Assembly: GCA_937916515.1 (NCBI GenBank)
Contig: CALFSX010000065.1
Coordinates: 1-64,000, forward strand
Origin: an uncultured Planctomycetaceae bacterium
GTDB taxonomy: Bacteria > Planctomycetota > Planctomycetia > Planctomycetales > Planctomycetaceae
Length of the DNA stretch: 64,000 nucleotides
Direction of reading: 5' to 3'
Shown: positions 9,570 through 19,254 of the stretch, piece by piece
Layout of the letters: every line of letters begins with the position of its first letter
How positions within the stretch are numbered: position 1 is the stretch's first letter
Made by a program: the position numbers and the translations under genes
Notes under the pieces: model-generated
Databases searched by the model: none
What the model was told of the DNA's origin: nothing
What the model saw: only the letters and a program-made list of their open reading frames with translations

Positions 9570-10985
9570 ATGAAACACGCTCAACTTGTTGTTCTTGGCG
9601 GCGGTCCTGGTGGATACCCCGCAGCGTTTGCCGCGGCCGATCAAGGCATGCAGGTCATTTTGGTTGACGAAGGCACTCAGCCGGGCGGCGTTTGCCTCAA
9701 CCGAGGCTGCATACCGTCGAAAGCCCTGTTACACGTTGCCAAGTTAATCAACGAATCACGCGAATCGTCGGAATGGGGGGTCACCTTCCAACCACCGGAA
9801 ATCGACATCGACAAGCTGCGTGGCTTCAAAGACAAAGTTGTGGGATCGTTGTGCGGCGGCATCGAAGGCTTGTGCAAAGCTCGAGGCGTTGAACTCATCA
9901 AGGCTAGAGGCACGTTCACGAATTCAACAACTCTGGAACTGAAAGCCGCAAACGGAACAACATCTTCACTGACGTTCGACAAGTGCATCGTGGCAATCGG
10001 CTCAATTCCGACCATGCCACCGTTCTTCGATATCGGCGACGATCGAGTGATGGATTCCACGGGGGCATTGGAACTAAAGGACGTTCCAGAAAAGCTGCTG
10101 GTTGTTGGCGGAGGCTACATCGGGCTGGAAATGGGGTCTGTTTACGCAGCTCTGGGATCCGCCGTCACGGTCGTCGAAATGTCACCTTTTCTGCTGCCGG
10201 GAGCCGACCGAGATCTCGTGTCTCCTTTACAAAAACGGCTTGAACACCAATTTTCTGCGATTCACGTTAACACCAAAGTCGCCAAGCTTACTGCCACAGA
10301 TGCGGGAATCGTTGCAAATCTGGAAGGCGAAGGCGTTGATCCTGAAATGACCTTCGACAGAGTCCTGATTTCAATCGGGCGACGGCCCAACAGTCGCAAC
10401 TGTGGATTGGAAAACACAAAAGCCGAAATCGACGACAAGGGCTTCATCAAGATTGACAGGAATCAGCGGACAGCTGATCCACACTTAATGGCTGTCGGCG
10501 ATATCGCTGGCGAACCGATGCTGGCTCATAAGGCTACTCGAGAAGCGAAAATCGCTGTTGAGACACTTGCTGGCGAACCTGCAGAATTCGATAACATTGC
10601 CATTCCGGCTGTGGTTTTCACCGACCCGGAAGTCGCTTGGTGTGGAATTACCGAAACTGAGGCCAAAGCCAAGGGTATTGAGCATTCCACACACCGTTTT
10701 CCGTGGGCCGCTTCCGGTCGAGCTCAAACGCTGGGACGCACTGAAGGGATCACGAAAATCATCGTCGAACCTAAGCACCAGCGAGTACTGGGAATTGGCA
10801 TGGTTGGCCCGGGAGCCGGTGAAATGATTGCGGAAGCAGTCATCGCGATCGAAATGGGAGCGACCGCTCGAGACCTAGCCGATTCGATCCACGCTCACCC
10901 GACCCTGTCAGAAACAGTCATGGAAGCTGCAGAAAGTGCGTTCGGCCAGCCGACTCACTTCTTCCGACCAACGCGCAAGAAGTAG
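9570..10985 (+). CDS. lpdA: Dihydrolipoyl dehydrogenase (E3)
   Basis: Protein of 471 residues that reoxidises dihydrolipoamide using FAD and NAD+. The N-terminal FAD motif is [13 protein letters not shown]. The redox disulfide lies in [14 protein letters not shown] (C42 and C47). The NAD-binding motif is [12 protein letters not shown], and a second FAD contact is in the [15 protein letters not shown] segment. The C-terminal dimerisation domain carries the catalytic HAHPTLSE. All expected residues are present and the length is normal. As the last gene of the PDH cluster it may also serve other 2-oxoacid dehydrogenases or glycine cleavage. No strong ribosome site precedes ATG 9570. Confidence 0.97.
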   Translation: MKHAQLVVLGGGPGGYPAAFAAADQGMQVILVDEGTQPGGVCLNRGCIPSKALLHVAKLINESRESSEWGVTFQPPEIDIDKLRGFKDKVVGSLCGGIEGLCKARGVELIKARGTFTNSTTLELKAANGTTSSLTFDKCIVAIGSIPTMPPFFDIGDDRVMDSTGALELKDVPEKLLVVGGGYIGLEMGSVYAALGSAVTVVEMSPFLLPGADRDLVSPLQKRLEHQFSAIHVNTKVAKLTATDAGIVANLEGEGVDPEMTFDRVLISIGRRPNSRNCGLENTKAEIDDKGFIKIDRNQRTADPHLMAVGDIAGEPMLAHKATREAKIAVETLAGEPAEFDNIAIPAVVFTDPEVAWCGITETEAKAKGIEHSTHRFPWAASGRAQTLGRTEGITKIIVEPKHQRVLGIGMVGPGAGEMIAEAVIAIEMGATARDLADSIHAHPTLSETVMEAAESAFGQPTHFFRPTRKK

Positions 10986-11475
10986 CTCCGCGTGAACAAC
11001 ACAGGAATTCCGGGCAATTTGCGGAACCAACCAAGGCGATCAGCAAGTCACCACCAGCGAGTTCGATGAACGGTAATTGCGGTGTGCCCAAGCTTTGCAG
11101 ACCGCGTATGGAGTGAAAACTCAACTAACGACGGGAAAGTCAATTCCTGTGGTCGAGAAGGTTGGTGAGGGTTTGGCCAGCGTGTTACCTCGGAACACAT
11201 AAAGGCTTCCAAAAGATCGAGCGCTCACTAAGATACCGCCGAAACAAACTATCGATGCGTAGTTGATATCGACGCGAATGTCGCTGATCGATTTTCTGAT
11301 CGCACGTGTTTGTGACTTAGTAAGAGCCTAACGAGCTTTTGCGAAAGGTGCTCAAAGAATGAAGTGTTAACTTCTTTCTAACGTTTGTTTGAGAGACTCG
11401 TGGTCTTCACGAGTTTTTCAACAGTGTGGGTTTCCGATCGGATCGGGTTTTGTACGTCTAGATTGAACCGGACGA
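10986..11475. other. Long leader region upstream of nqrA
   Basis: This 490-nt stretch carries no convincing gene on either strand. It presumably contains the nqr promoter. Near its end is a terminator-like hairpin (11396-11418, listed separately). A smaller inverted pair, GTTA...TAAC, lies around 11366-11382. No known riboswitch class was recognised. Confidence 0.5.
11396..11418 (+). terminator. Terminator-like hairpin 57 nt upstream of nqrA
   Basis: ACTCGTG pairs with CACGAGT around the five-base loop GTCTT, and the downstream arm runs into five T residues (11414-11418). It is 411 nt from the lpd stop but only 57 nt before the nqrA start. This position suits an attenuator in the nqr leader at least as well as a terminator of the PDH cluster. 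Confidence 0.5.
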
Positions 11476-12819
11476 ATGCACCGTATAACCAAAGGGCTCG
11501 ATATCCCCATCACGGGCGAGCCAGATCAGACTGTGATTGACGGACCAGCGATTACTAAAGTCGCATTGCTTGCTGCTGACTACATCGGAATGAAGCCGAC
11601 GATGTTGGTTGCTGCTGGCGACACAGTAAAAGTTGGTCAGCCAATATTCACCGACAAAAAAACAGAAGGCGTCGTCTTTACAGCACCAGCTGCTGGAAAA
11701 GTGATCGACGTCAATCGTGGAGCGCGCCGTGCGTTTCAATCGCTGTCAATTGCCGTTGAAGGTGATGACGCTGTTGAATTTGCAGCTCCCGGCGAGAAAG
11801 ACATTGAAAGTGTCTCCCGCGAAGCCATCACCGAACTGCTCGCCAGCAGCGGAATGTGGACCTCTTTGCGAACTCGCCCATACAGCAAAACTCCTGCCGT
11901 AGGTTCTGTGCCTCGGTCTATCTTTGTGCAGGCGATGGACACCAATCCACTTGCCGCCGAAGTTTCACCGCTGGTTCGTGAACGCGAAAGAGACTTCCGA
12001 TTTGGTGTTCTGGCACTTACAAAACTAACCGACGGTATCGTTTACATTTGCCGCCGACCTGCTCAGCCATTTCCAGCAGAAGACCACCCTCGCGTCAAAG
12101 CTGAAGAATTTGAAGGCCCGCACCCAGCCGGTTTGCCGGGAACTCACATTCACATGATTGACCCCGTCAGCAACAAAAAGACGGTTTGGACAATCAACTA
12201 TCAAGACGTAATGGCCATCGGCCATCTTGTTTGCACGGGCAAAATCTGCACATCCAGAATCGTGTCTGTCGGCGGCCCGGCAGTTAAGACTCCCCGACTT
12301 CTTCGCACACGCCTGGGAGCGAACATTCCCGAGCTTACGGCAGGACTGCTTGAAGAACAAAATGTGAGAGTCATCTCAGGCAGCGTTCTTAGTGGTCGGC
12401 AAGTCAATTCAACAAACGAATACCTTGGACGCTATCACCTGCAAATATCAGCCGTCTTCGAAGGCAACGAACGCGAATTTCTGGGCTGGGTTTCTCCCGG
12501 CGAAGATAAGTTTTCCGTACGTCGAGTCTTCGCATCTGCTTTAAACGCCAGCAAACGTTTTGCATTCAACACGTCCACGGGCGGCAGCAAACGAGCCATG
12601 GTTCCGATCGGCATGTACGAACAGGTTATGCCGCTGGACATTATTCCTACGTTCCTGTTGAGATCATTAATCGTTGGTGATACAGAGCAGGCTCAAAACC
12701 TGGGCTGCCTGGAACTCGACGAAGAAGACTTGGCATTGTGCACATTCGTGTGCCCCGGCAAGTATGAATATGGGCCCATTCTCAGAAAAAACCTGTCTGA
12801 GATTGAGCGAGAAGGTTAG
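11476..12819 (+). CDS. nqrA: Na+-translocating NADH:quinone reductase subunit A
   Basis: Protein of 447 residues, the normal NqrA length. NqrA is the peripheral cytoplasmic subunit of the sodium-pumping NADH dehydrogenase and takes part in quinone binding. Family features are the opening [13 protein letters not shown], the early barrel-sandwich segment ([16 protein letters not shown]...APAAGKV), the [13 protein letters not shown] stretch and the C-terminal [17 protein letters not shown]. No transmembrane segments are seen. It is first in nqrABCDEF. ATG 11476 is the only start that preserves the family N-terminus. Confidence 0.97.
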   Translation: MHRITKGLDIPITGEPDQTVIDGPAITKVALLAADYIGMKPTMLVAAGDTVKVGQPIFTDKKTEGVVFTAPAAGKVIDVNRGARRAFQSLSIAVEGDDAVEFAAPGEKDIESVSREAITELLASSGMWTSLRTRPYSKTPAVGSVPRSIFVQAMDTNPLAAEVSPLVRERERDFRFGVLALTKLTDGIVYICRRPAQPFPAEDHPRVKAEEFEGPHPAGLPGTHIHMIDPVSNKKTVWTINYQDVMAIGHLVCTGKICTSRIVSVGGPAVKTPRLLRTRLGANIPELTAGLLEEQNVRVISGSVLSGRQVNSTNEYLGRYHLQISAVFEGNEREFLGWVSPGEDKFSVRRVFASALNASKRFAFNTSTGGSKRAMVPIGMYEQVMPLDIIPTFLLRSLIVGDTEQAQNLGCLELDEEDLALCTFVCPGKYEYGPILRKNLSEIEREG

Positions 12820-12895
12820 TAAATCAGTATTCCTGACAGACATTGCTGCGAAACTTCTCTTAGAGGCAGCTTCAGACGGTGCCTGTCGGATTCAC

Positions 12896-12954
12896 GTGTA
12901 ACTCTGGTCAGTTACACAACAGACACAAACACATTCGTTTCGGATGAATCCGAA
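12896..12954 (+). promoter_or_regulatory. Two hairpins in the nqrA-nqrB gap, one touching the start codon
   Basis: GTGTAAC (12896-12902) pairs perfectly with GTTACAC (12911-12917). Next, TTCGGA (12939-12944) pairs with TCCGAA (12949-12954) around the tetraloop TGAA. The last base of that stem is the A of the nqrB ATG at 12954. No purine-rich ribosome site is visible between them, so nqrB initiation could depend on this structure. Confidence 0.45.
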
Positions 12955-14231
12955 TGAAATTCCTGCGAGATAAACTGGATGCGATGGAACCGCTCTTCCA
13001 CAAAGGTGGAAAACTGGAGCGATTCTTTCCAATCTACGAAGCTGCCGACACATTTCTGTATACGCCGGGAGAAGTCACCAAAGGGGCTTCTCACATCCGC
13101 GATGGTATGGATCTGAAGCGGATGATGATCTTCGTGGTCATCGCTTTAACGCCATGCATTCTGATGGCCTGTTACAACACAGGTGCTCAGACGCACGCCG
13201 TTGCGGAAAAAGCCGTTGCGGCTGGTACTGCAGCAGACGAGGTGATTTCGCAACTCGGCTGGCGAGCCACCATTGTCAGTGGTTTTGGCTGGACTCCAGA
13301 AGGCGGCGGAAGTCTCTTTTACAATTTCCTCCATGGAGCCCTGTACTTTGGCCCCGTCTTCCTGGTCACTCAAATCGCAGGGGGCACCTGGGAAGTTATC
13401 TTCTGCTGTATTCGTAAGCACGAAATCAACGAAGGCTTCCTGGTAACAGGCATGCTGTTCCCTTTAACTCTGCCAGCGACAATTCCGTTGTGGCAGGTTG
13501 CTCTGGGCATCAGCTTTGGAGTTGTTATCGGGAAAGAAGTATTTGGTGGCACAGGCAAGAACTTCCTGAACCCGGCTCTTACGGCACGAGCGTTCCTGTA
13601 CTTCGCTTACCCAATTCAAGTGACCGGATCAACGGTTTGGGCTGGAATGGTTGACGGCGTAACAGCACCCACCTTGCTGACCACCATGGGCAACGTTAAG
13701 AATATCCTGCCAGCAGGCGGTTCGTTCAAGAACGTGATCGATAACGAACTGGGCGGCTTAAGCCTCACTCAGGCGTTTCTGGGCAACATTCCCGGCTCCA
13801 TGGGGGAAACATCAACACTGGCATGTTTGCTGGGAGCGATCTTTTTGATCGCCACTGGCGTTGGTTCATGGAGAATCATGGCAGGTGTCGTAATCGGGGC
13901 CATGGGCCTTGCGACCGTTATGAATGGATTTGAAACACCTACAAATGCGATGTATCAAGTTCCAGCTGTCTGGCACCTGTGTACCGGTGGCTTGGCCTTC
14001 GGACTAGTGTTTATGGCTACAGATCCGGTGTCAGCCGCGATGACGGATACTGGCCGATGGGTGTACGGAATTCTGATTGGCATGATGACGATTATCGTCC
14101 GAGTTCTAAACCCAGCATTTCCCGAAGGAATTATGCTGGCCATTCTGCTTGGCAACGTCTTTGCCCCTGTGATTGACTTTATGGTCGTCCAAAAGAACAT
14201 CAATCGAAGGCTTGCACGCAATGACGCCTGA
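12954..14231 (+). CDS. nqrB: Na+-translocating NADH:quinone reductase subunit B
   Basis: Protein of 425 residues with about ten hydrophobic membrane helices. NqrB binds riboflavin and a covalent FMN and forms much of the sodium path. The opening matches the family (MEPLFHKGGKLERFFPIYEA), as do GKEVFGGTGKNFLNPAL and the C-terminal helices. The covalent FMN threonine should be T240, in DGVTAPT (234-240). The usual SGAT flavinylation motif of this subunit is here T-A-P-T, keeping only the acceptor Thr. It overlaps nqrC by 11 nt, suggesting translational coupling. Confidence 0.96.
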   Translation: MKFLRDKLDAMEPLFHKGGKLERFFPIYEAADTFLYTPGEVTKGASHIRDGMDLKRMMIFVVIALTPCILMACYNTGAQTHAVAEKAVAAGTAADEVISQLGWRATIVSGFGWTPEGGGSLFYNFLHGALYFGPVFLVTQIAGGTWEVIFCCIRKHEINEGFLVTGMLFPLTLPATIPLWQVALGISFGVVIGKEVFGGTGKNFLNPALTARAFLYFAYPIQVTGSTVWAGMVDGVTAPTLLTTMGNVKNILPAGGSFKNVIDNELGGLSLTQAFLGNIPGSMGETSTLACLLGAIFLIATGVGSWRIMAGVVIGAMGLATVMNGFETPTNAMYQVPAVWHLCTGGLAFGLVFMATDPVSAAMTDTGRWVYGILIGMMTIIVRVLNPAFPEGIMLAILLGNVFAPVIDFMVVQKNINRRLARNDA

Positions 14232-15081
14232 AACCAAAAGAACCTTTAAGGTTGCGATTACTCTTTGCTTCATTTGCTCCATCGTTGTTTCTTCGTTGGC
14301 TTATTTCCTGAAAGATATTCAGGAAGATGCTAAAGAATCGTTTCGGCAACAAAGCATTCTTTCAGCGGCTGGGTTGTGGACAGAGGGTGGAGATCCGGGC
14401 GAACTGTTTAAAGACAACGGTGTCAGCCCTGTGGGCATTGACCTGGAAGACTACAAACCCGAGGGTAGCGACCTGTCAGAAGCAAAATTTGACATGGCCA
14501 AGTCTCTGCAAAATCCAGAATTAAGCCGCGAACTCCCATCAACAGAAGACATCGCCGGTCTGAAGAAGATGGAAAAATACTCGGTTGTCTACGAAGTCAA
14601 AAACGACAAGAAGGTCCAGACAATTGTCTTACCAATCCGCGGTAAGGGTTTGTGGTCCACACTTTACGGATTTGTCGCACTGGACCTGAGTGAGATGGAT
14701 AAGGGGCCAGAACATATCAAAGTGGCTGGCCTGACATATTATAAGCACGGAGAAACACCAGGACTGGGCGGCGAAGTTGACAACGTTCGATGGAAAGACA
14801 AGTGGCGTCCGAAAGCCAAGACGGAAGAACATGAAGCGTCTGCGATCTATCCATTTGATTCTGACTGGAAAGTCATTGTCGAAGTCACCAAAAGCAAGAC
14901 CACAGATCACCAGGTAGATGCCATTTCCGGAGCAACACTCACATCCAATGGCGTGACGAATATGCTGCAGTTCTGGCTGGGCAAAAATGGCTTTGGCCCG
15001 TACATCAAGAATTTGGCGTCAGCTGGCGACTCCGCACCCAAAGCTGCAACAGCCTCGTTAACAAACGTTCAACATAATTAG
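14221..15081 (+). CDS. nqrC: Na+-translocating NADH:quinone reductase subunit C
   Basis: Protein of 286 residues with one N-terminal membrane helix (about 11-30) and a soluble domain expected on the periplasmic side. It carries covalent FMN at T239 in an intact DAISGAT motif. The YYKHGETPGLGG segment is also typical of the flavin-binding domain. The ATG at 14221 lies inside the end of nqrB. An alternative upstream start at 14173 would run far into nqrB and does not resemble the family. The FMN is attached by ApbE, which is encoded at the end of this cluster. Confidence 0.96.
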   Translation: MTPETKRTFKVAITLCFICSIVVSSLAYFLKDIQEDAKESFRQQSILSAAGLWTEGGDPGELFKDNGVSPVGIDLEDYKPEGSDLSEAKFDMAKSLQNPELSRELPSTEDIAGLKKMEKYSVVYEVKNDKKVQTIVLPIRGKGLWSTLYGFVALDLSEMDKGPEHIKVAGLTYYKHGETPGLGGEVDNVRWKDKWRPKAKTEEHEASAIYPFDSDWKVIVEVTKSKTTDHQVDAISGATLTSNGVTNMLQFWLGKNGFGPYIKNLASAGDSAPKAATASLTNVQHN

Positions 15082-15131
15082 TCTGCAAGAATCAATAGTC
15101 TGATAGACCTAAGTCTTTCAAGAGAACTGAG

Positions 15132-15758
15132 ATGGCTGAACCAACTCCCAAACAGATCCTTCTGGATCCGCTGATCAACAAGAACCCAATTGCTTTGCAA
15201 ATTCTGGGGCTGTGCAGCGCATTGGCTGTGACTGTAAAGCTGGAAACCACGTTGGTAATGGCAATTGCCGTAACGTTGGTTACCGGATGTTCCAGCGCAG
15301 CGATTTCGGTAATCCGCTCCGAAATTCCCAGCAGCATTCGAATTATCGTGCAGATGACCATTATTGCCTCAATGGTGATCATGGTTGATCAAATCCTGCA
15401 GGCATTCACTCCAGAACTTAGCCGACAGCTTTCGGTCTTCGTTGGTCTGATTATTACCAACTGCATTGTGATGGGACGTGCCGAAGCGTTTGCCATGAAG
15501 AACGGCCCGCTGCTTAGTTTCATGGACGGAATCGGCAATGGCCTCGGGTACGGCTTTATCTTGATCCTTGTCGGCTGCTTTCGAGAGCTACTGGGGTCTG
15601 GAAAATTGTTCGGCATGAATATTCTGACTCCAGCCACCGAAGGCGGTTGGTACCAAACTAACGGACTGATGCTGATTGCTCCGAGTGCGTTCTTCTTGAT
15701 TGGACTGATCATTTGGGTGATCAGAACCATCAAGCCAGAACAGGTTGAAGCTGAGTAA
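15132..15758 (+). CDS. nqrD: Na+-translocating NADH:quinone reductase subunit D
   Basis: Protein of 208 residues with about six membrane helices. NqrD pairs with NqrE in an inverted arrangement and shares an intramembrane iron-sulfur centre. The likely cluster ligands are C28 (GLCSALAVT) and C111 ([12 protein letters not shown]). The GNGLGYGF and GWYQTNG segments are typical. It lies 50 nt after nqrC and 33 nt before nqrE, within the nqr operon. Confidence 0.96.
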   Translation: MAEPTPKQILLDPLINKNPIALQILGLCSALAVTVKLETTLVMAIAVTLVTGCSSAAISVIRSEIPSSIRIIVQMTIIASMVIMVDQILQAFTPELSRQLSVFVGLIITNCIVMGRAEAFAMKNGPLLSFMDGIGNGLGYGFILILVGCFRELLGSGKLFGMNILTPATEGGWYQTNGLMLIAPSAFFLIGLIIWVIRTIKPEQVEAE

Positions 15759-15791
15759 CAAGTTGAATTTCAGCCATTAAGGCCGAGTACT

Positions 15792-16409
15792 ATGGAAAAT
15801 TACGTAAACATCTTTATCAGTGCGATCTTCACCAAGAACCTTGCATTGTCACTGTTTCTGGGGATGTGCACGTTTCTGGCCGTCTCCAAGAACGTAAAGA
15901 CAGCCATGGGGCTTGGCGTCGCAGTCACCGTAATCCAGGCGATTACGGTTCCAGCGAACAACCTGCTGTTTCAATATCTGCTGAAACCAGGCGCTCTAAG
16001 CTGGACTGGAATTGAATCTCTGGCTGAACAGGACCTGATGTTTGTCGGCCTGATCTGCTACATCGGTGTCATCGCCGCTATGGTTCAGATTCTGGAAATG
16101 GCACTCGACAAATACTTCCCGGCACTCTTCAACGCACTCGGCATTTTCCTTCCATTGATCACAGTAAACTGCGCCATTCTGGGTGGCACACTGTTGATGG
16201 TCGAAGAAAAAATGAACTTCGGAGAAAGCGTTGTTTACGGGTTTAGCTCGGGCATGGGATGGGCACTCGCGATCGTTTGCCTTGCCGGTATTCGAGAGAA
16301 AATGAAATATAGTGACGTGCCAGCCGGACTTCGCGGTTTGGGCATCACATTTATTACGGTTGGTCTGATGGCTTTGGCGTTTCAGACGTTCTCTGTAATC
16401 AAGTTTTGA
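15792..16409 (+). CDS. nqrE: Na+-translocating NADH:quinone reductase subunit E
   Basis: Protein of 205 residues, hydrophobic throughout with about six helices. It is the structural partner of NqrD, and its likely iron-sulfur ligands are C26 ([11 protein letters not shown]) and C127 (TVNCAILGG). The signature [16 protein letters not shown] and the closing [13 protein letters not shown] match the family. A 122-nt gap containing a 17-bp palindrome separates it from nqrF. Confidence 0.96.
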   Translation: MENYVNIFISAIFTKNLALSLFLGMCTFLAVSKNVKTAMGLGVAVTVIQAITVPANNLLFQYLLKPGALSWTGIESLAEQDLMFVGLICYIGVIAAMVQILEMALDKYFPALFNALGIFLPLITVNCAILGGTLLMVEEKMNFGESVVYGFSSGMGWALAIVCLAGIREKMKYSDVPAGLRGLGITFITVGLMALAFQTFSVIKF

Positions 16410-16445
16410 TACATCTGCAATCTTCGGTTGCTCGGATAATTAGCC

Positions 16446-16462
16446 TCGGACAAGTTGTCCGA
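16446..16462. promoter_or_regulatory. 17-bp perfect palindrome upstream of nqrF
   Basis: TCGGACAA-G-TTGTCCGA has 8-bp arms around a single central base. With so short a spacer it looks more like a dimeric regulator operator than an RNA hairpin. It sits in the 122-nt nqrE-nqrF gap, 70 nt before the nqrF start. No other copy was noticed in the window. Confidence 0.45.
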
Positions 16463-16531
16463 ATGTCACATTTGCCAAAGGCATCTGGCTAGACCCCGAC
16501 AGCGGACATTTGTTTTGACTGGTTTGTTGCA

Positions 16532-17752
16532 ATGGCAGTTATCCTTGGCGTAGCGATGTTTACCGGAGTGGTTGCGGCCCTCGTTGGTCTCATCGTAGCC
16601 GCTCGTGGCAAGTTGGTTTCGACCGGCGACGTTTCGATCGTCATCAACCACCAAAAGACGATCCACATACCGGCTGGCGGCAAACTTCTGAATGCCCTCG
16701 CAGATGAAGGCATTTTCATCTCTTCAGCCTGCGGTGGAGGAGGCACATGTGCACAATGCAAGGTCCATGTGCTTGAAGGTGGTGGCGACATTCTGCCCAC
16801 TGAAAAAACTCACATCAACAAGAAAGCAGAGCGTGAAGGCTGCCGGCTTTCGTGTCAGGTTGCTGTGAAGCAGGATATGAAAATTGAAGTACCCGAAGAG
16901 GTCTTCGAAACCAGGAAATGGCGTTGCAAAGTCCGCTCCAATCGCAACGTGGCCACTTTCATTAAAGAACTGGTCCTGGAACTTCCTGAAGGTGAAGACG
17001 TTGGCTTTAGAGCTGGCGGATACATTCAGATTGAAGCTCCACCACACGTGGTCGACTACCGTAACTTTGACATTCAGGAAAAGTTTCGAGAAGATTGGGA
17101 CAAGTTCAACGTCTGGGACAACATCTCCAAGGTTGACGAAACGGTCGTTCGAGCATACTCAATGGCAAACTACCCGGGCGAGAAGGGCATTATCATGCTC
17201 AACGTCCGAGTTGCCAGTCCGCCGCCACGATCGCCGAAGGGAACTCCTCCGGGTAAGATGTCTTCTTACATCTTCAACCTGAAGCCAGGTGACGAAGTAA
17301 CGATCTCAGGCCCGTATGGTGAGTTCTTTATCAAAGAAACTCCCGCAGAGAAAATCTACATCGGAGGTGGAGCAGGTATGGCCCCGCTTCGATCACACAC
17401 ATTCGAACTGTTCAAGAACATGCACACCGACTGCAAAGTATCTTATTGGTACGGTGGTCGTAGTGTTCGAGAACTGTTCTATATGGAAGAGTTTGAAGAA
17501 CTGGAAAAGAACAATCCGAACTTCAAAATGCACATCGCGTTGTCGGATCCGTTGCCAGAAGACAACTGGACAGGCCTGAAGGGATTTATTCACCAGGTTC
17601 TTCATGACGAATACCTGTCGAAACACCCAGCCCCTGAAGATTGTGAGTACTACATCTGTGGACCTCCAATCATGCTTAAGTGTGTTCAGGACATGCTGTC
17701 AGATCTTGGTGTCGAACCAGAAAACATCGCCTTCGACGACTTCGGCGGCTAA
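16532..17752 (+). CDS. nqrF: Na+-translocating NADH:quinone reductase subunit F
   Basis: Protein of 406 residues, the NADH-oxidising entry subunit. It has one N-terminal membrane helix (about 4-23) and a ferredoxin-like [2Fe-2S] domain with ligands C67, C73, C76 and C108. An FAD domain (RAYSMANYP) and a NADH-binding domain ([12 protein letters not shown]) follow, and the chain ends in the usual FDDFGG. Electrons pass from NADH to FAD, to the 2Fe-2S centre and then to the membrane subunits. It is the last structural nqr gene; a strong intrinsic terminator follows about 95 nt downstream. Confidence 0.97.
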   Translation: MAVILGVAMFTGVVAALVGLIVAARGKLVSTGDVSIVINHQKTIHIPAGGKLLNALADEGIFISSACGGGGTCAQCKVHVLEGGGDILPTEKTHINKKAEREGCRLSCQVAVKQDMKIEVPEEVFETRKWRCKVRSNRNVATFIKELVLELPEGEDVGFRAGGYIQIEAPPHVVDYRNFDIQEKFREDWDKFNVWDNISKVDETVVRAYSMANYPGEKGIIMLNVRVASPPPRSPKGTPPGKMSSYIFNLKPGDEVTISGPYGEFFIKETPAEKIYIGGGAGMAPLRSHTFELFKNMHTDCKVSYWYGGRSVRELFYMEEFEELEKNNPNFKMHIALSDPLPEDNWTGLKGFIHQVLHDEYLSKHPAPEDCEYYICGPPIMLKCVQDMLSDLGVEPENIAFDDFGG

Positions 17753-17846
17753 CAAGAATCAATTAGCTCAGCGGTAATTTCTGTTGCCGCCTTTGCAAAT
17801 CGCCGTGAACACGGGCTAAACCGTTACCATGGCAGTGACTCATCCT

Positions 17847-17883
17847 GAGACCCCGATACAATCGTATCGGGGTCTCTTTTTTT
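17847..17883 (+). terminator. Strong intrinsic terminator after nqrF
   Basis: GAGACCCCGATAC (17847-17859) and GTATCGGGGTCTC (17864-17876) form a perfect 13-bp stem with the loop AATC, followed directly by seven T residues (17877-17883). This is the clearest rho-independent terminator in the window. It ends 20 nt before the start of the apbE-nqrM gene, so that gene needs read-through, antitermination or its own promoter overlapping the hairpin. Confidence 0.9.
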
Positions 17884-17903
17884 CTCGGGCGCGGATTTCT
17901 GCC

Positions 17904-19238
17904 ATGCGAACGATCTTTTTCCCAGCCGCCACACTGGTTCTGCTTGCCACCACTGCTGTTGCCACAGCAACTGAATCGCTGCAACTCACCGGCAACACAA
18001 TGGGCACCTATTATTCGATCGTTGTTGACTCACCACCGCAGTCACTGGGTGACGGATCAGCACTCAAGGCCAAGGTCGAATCGACGCTGAAAGAAGTCAA
18101 CCGCCAGATGTCCACATGGGACGAGACATCAGAGATTTCCAGGTTCAATAGCAGCACATCTACTGACTGGTTTGACGTTTCTGGCGAATTCGCGATGGTC
18201 GTTGCCGAAGCCCGGAAGATCCACGAACTCAGTGATGGCGCATTCGACCCAACTTTGGCACCGCTGATCAGTCTTTGGGGCTTTGGAGATCGTCGAGATA
18301 AACAAATCCCAAACCAAGCGGCAATCGAAGAAGCGAAGCAATCAACGGGAATGAAACATCTGGAGGTTCGGCTTACCCCCCCCGCCCTGAAGAAAGCCAT
18401 TCCAACATTACAAATCAATCTCTCGGCAATCGCAAAAGGTTACGGCGTTGATGCCGTTGGAAACCTTCTGGACGCTGAGCACCTGACATCGTACGTGGTC
18501 GACATCGGCGGGGAAAACCGAACGGGACTTGCCAAGTCTTCGGGTGGTGCATGGAAACTTGGAATCGAATCTCCCAAAGGTGGACTCAAGCGAATCCTGC
18601 AGTTAACGGAAACCTCTGTAGCTACATCTGGAGATTACCGTAACTTCTTCGAAATAGACGGTGTCACCTATTCACATGCGATTGACCCAACAACTGGATG
18701 GCCCGTAAAGAATCCTCCAGCCTCAGTGACGGTGACGCACAAGTCCTGCATGACCGCGGATGCCTGGGCCACGACAATGATGATTCTTGGAGCAGAACGA
18801 GGAGTCGAAGTCGCATCAAAGAACGGCCTGCCCGTGCTGTTTCAACTGATTCAGTCTGACGGAAGTTTCACAGAGCTTTCCAACGAGGAATTTAAGGCAC
18901 TTCCTCAAACGGAAGTCGCCGAATCTGACCCCGACGTCACGGACACTTCACCAGCGCCTAACGTGACTGACACAAAAAAAAACACAGCAAAGTGGTTTCC
19001 ATTCGCTGCAGCTGCTGTTTTGTTTGTGCTTGCAATTGGAGGCATGGCGATCGGCACCATGTTGCAGAACAAATCAATTAAAGGAAGCTGCGGCGGCCTG
19101 GCCTCCATGCCAGGCAGTGACGGGAAGTCCATTTGTGAGCTTTGCACAATCCCTAAAGATCAATGTACCAACGCAGAACTAAAAGAACAGATGCAGGCCG
19201 CTGCCGAAAAACGTGAAGCGTCTGGCCAGCAAGCCTGA
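17904..19238 (+). CDS. apbE: ApbE-NqrM fusion: FAD:protein FMN transferase with NQR maturation domain
   Basis: Protein of 444 residues. A signal peptide (about 1-22) leads into an ApbE domain (about 25-335) with NTMGTYYSI, the SAIAKGYGVD core, TSVATSGDYRN and the Mg-binding HAIDPTTGWP. ApbE attaches FMN to Thr in NqrB and NqrC outside the membrane. After a Pro/Asp/Thr linker comes one helix (about 364-385) and then KSIKGSCGGL with cysteines C396, C411, C414 and C421. This matches NqrM (DUF539), the small membrane protein needed for the NqrD/E iron centre. Topology fits: ApbE outside, one crossing, cysteines inside. The start is ATG 17904, because the upstream frame from 17829 runs through the terminator hairpin and lacks a signal peptide. 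The two functions are normally separate genes. Confidence 0.92.
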   Translation: MRTIFFPAATLVLLATTAVATATESLQLTGNTMGTYYSIVVDSPPQSLGDGSALKAKVESTLKEVNRQMSTWDETSEISRFNSSTSTDWFDVSGEFAMVVAEARKIHELSDGAFDPTLAPLISLWGFGDRRDKQIPNQAAIEEAKQSTGMKHLEVRLTPPALKKAIPTLQINLSAIAKGYGVDAVGNLLDAEHLTSYVVDIGGENRTGLAKSSGGAWKLGIESPKGGLKRILQLTETSVATSGDYRNFFEIDGVTYSHAIDPTTGWPVKNPPASVTVTHKSCMTADAWATTMMILGAERGVEVASKNGLPVLFQLIQSDGSFTELSNEEFKALPQTEVAESDPDVTDTSPAPNVTDTKKNTAKWFPFAAAAVLFVLAIGGMAIGTMLQNKSIKGSCGGLASMPGSDGKSICELCTIPKDQCTNAELKEQMQAAAEKREASGQQA

Positions 19239-19254
19239 ATATCGTTTTCAACGC

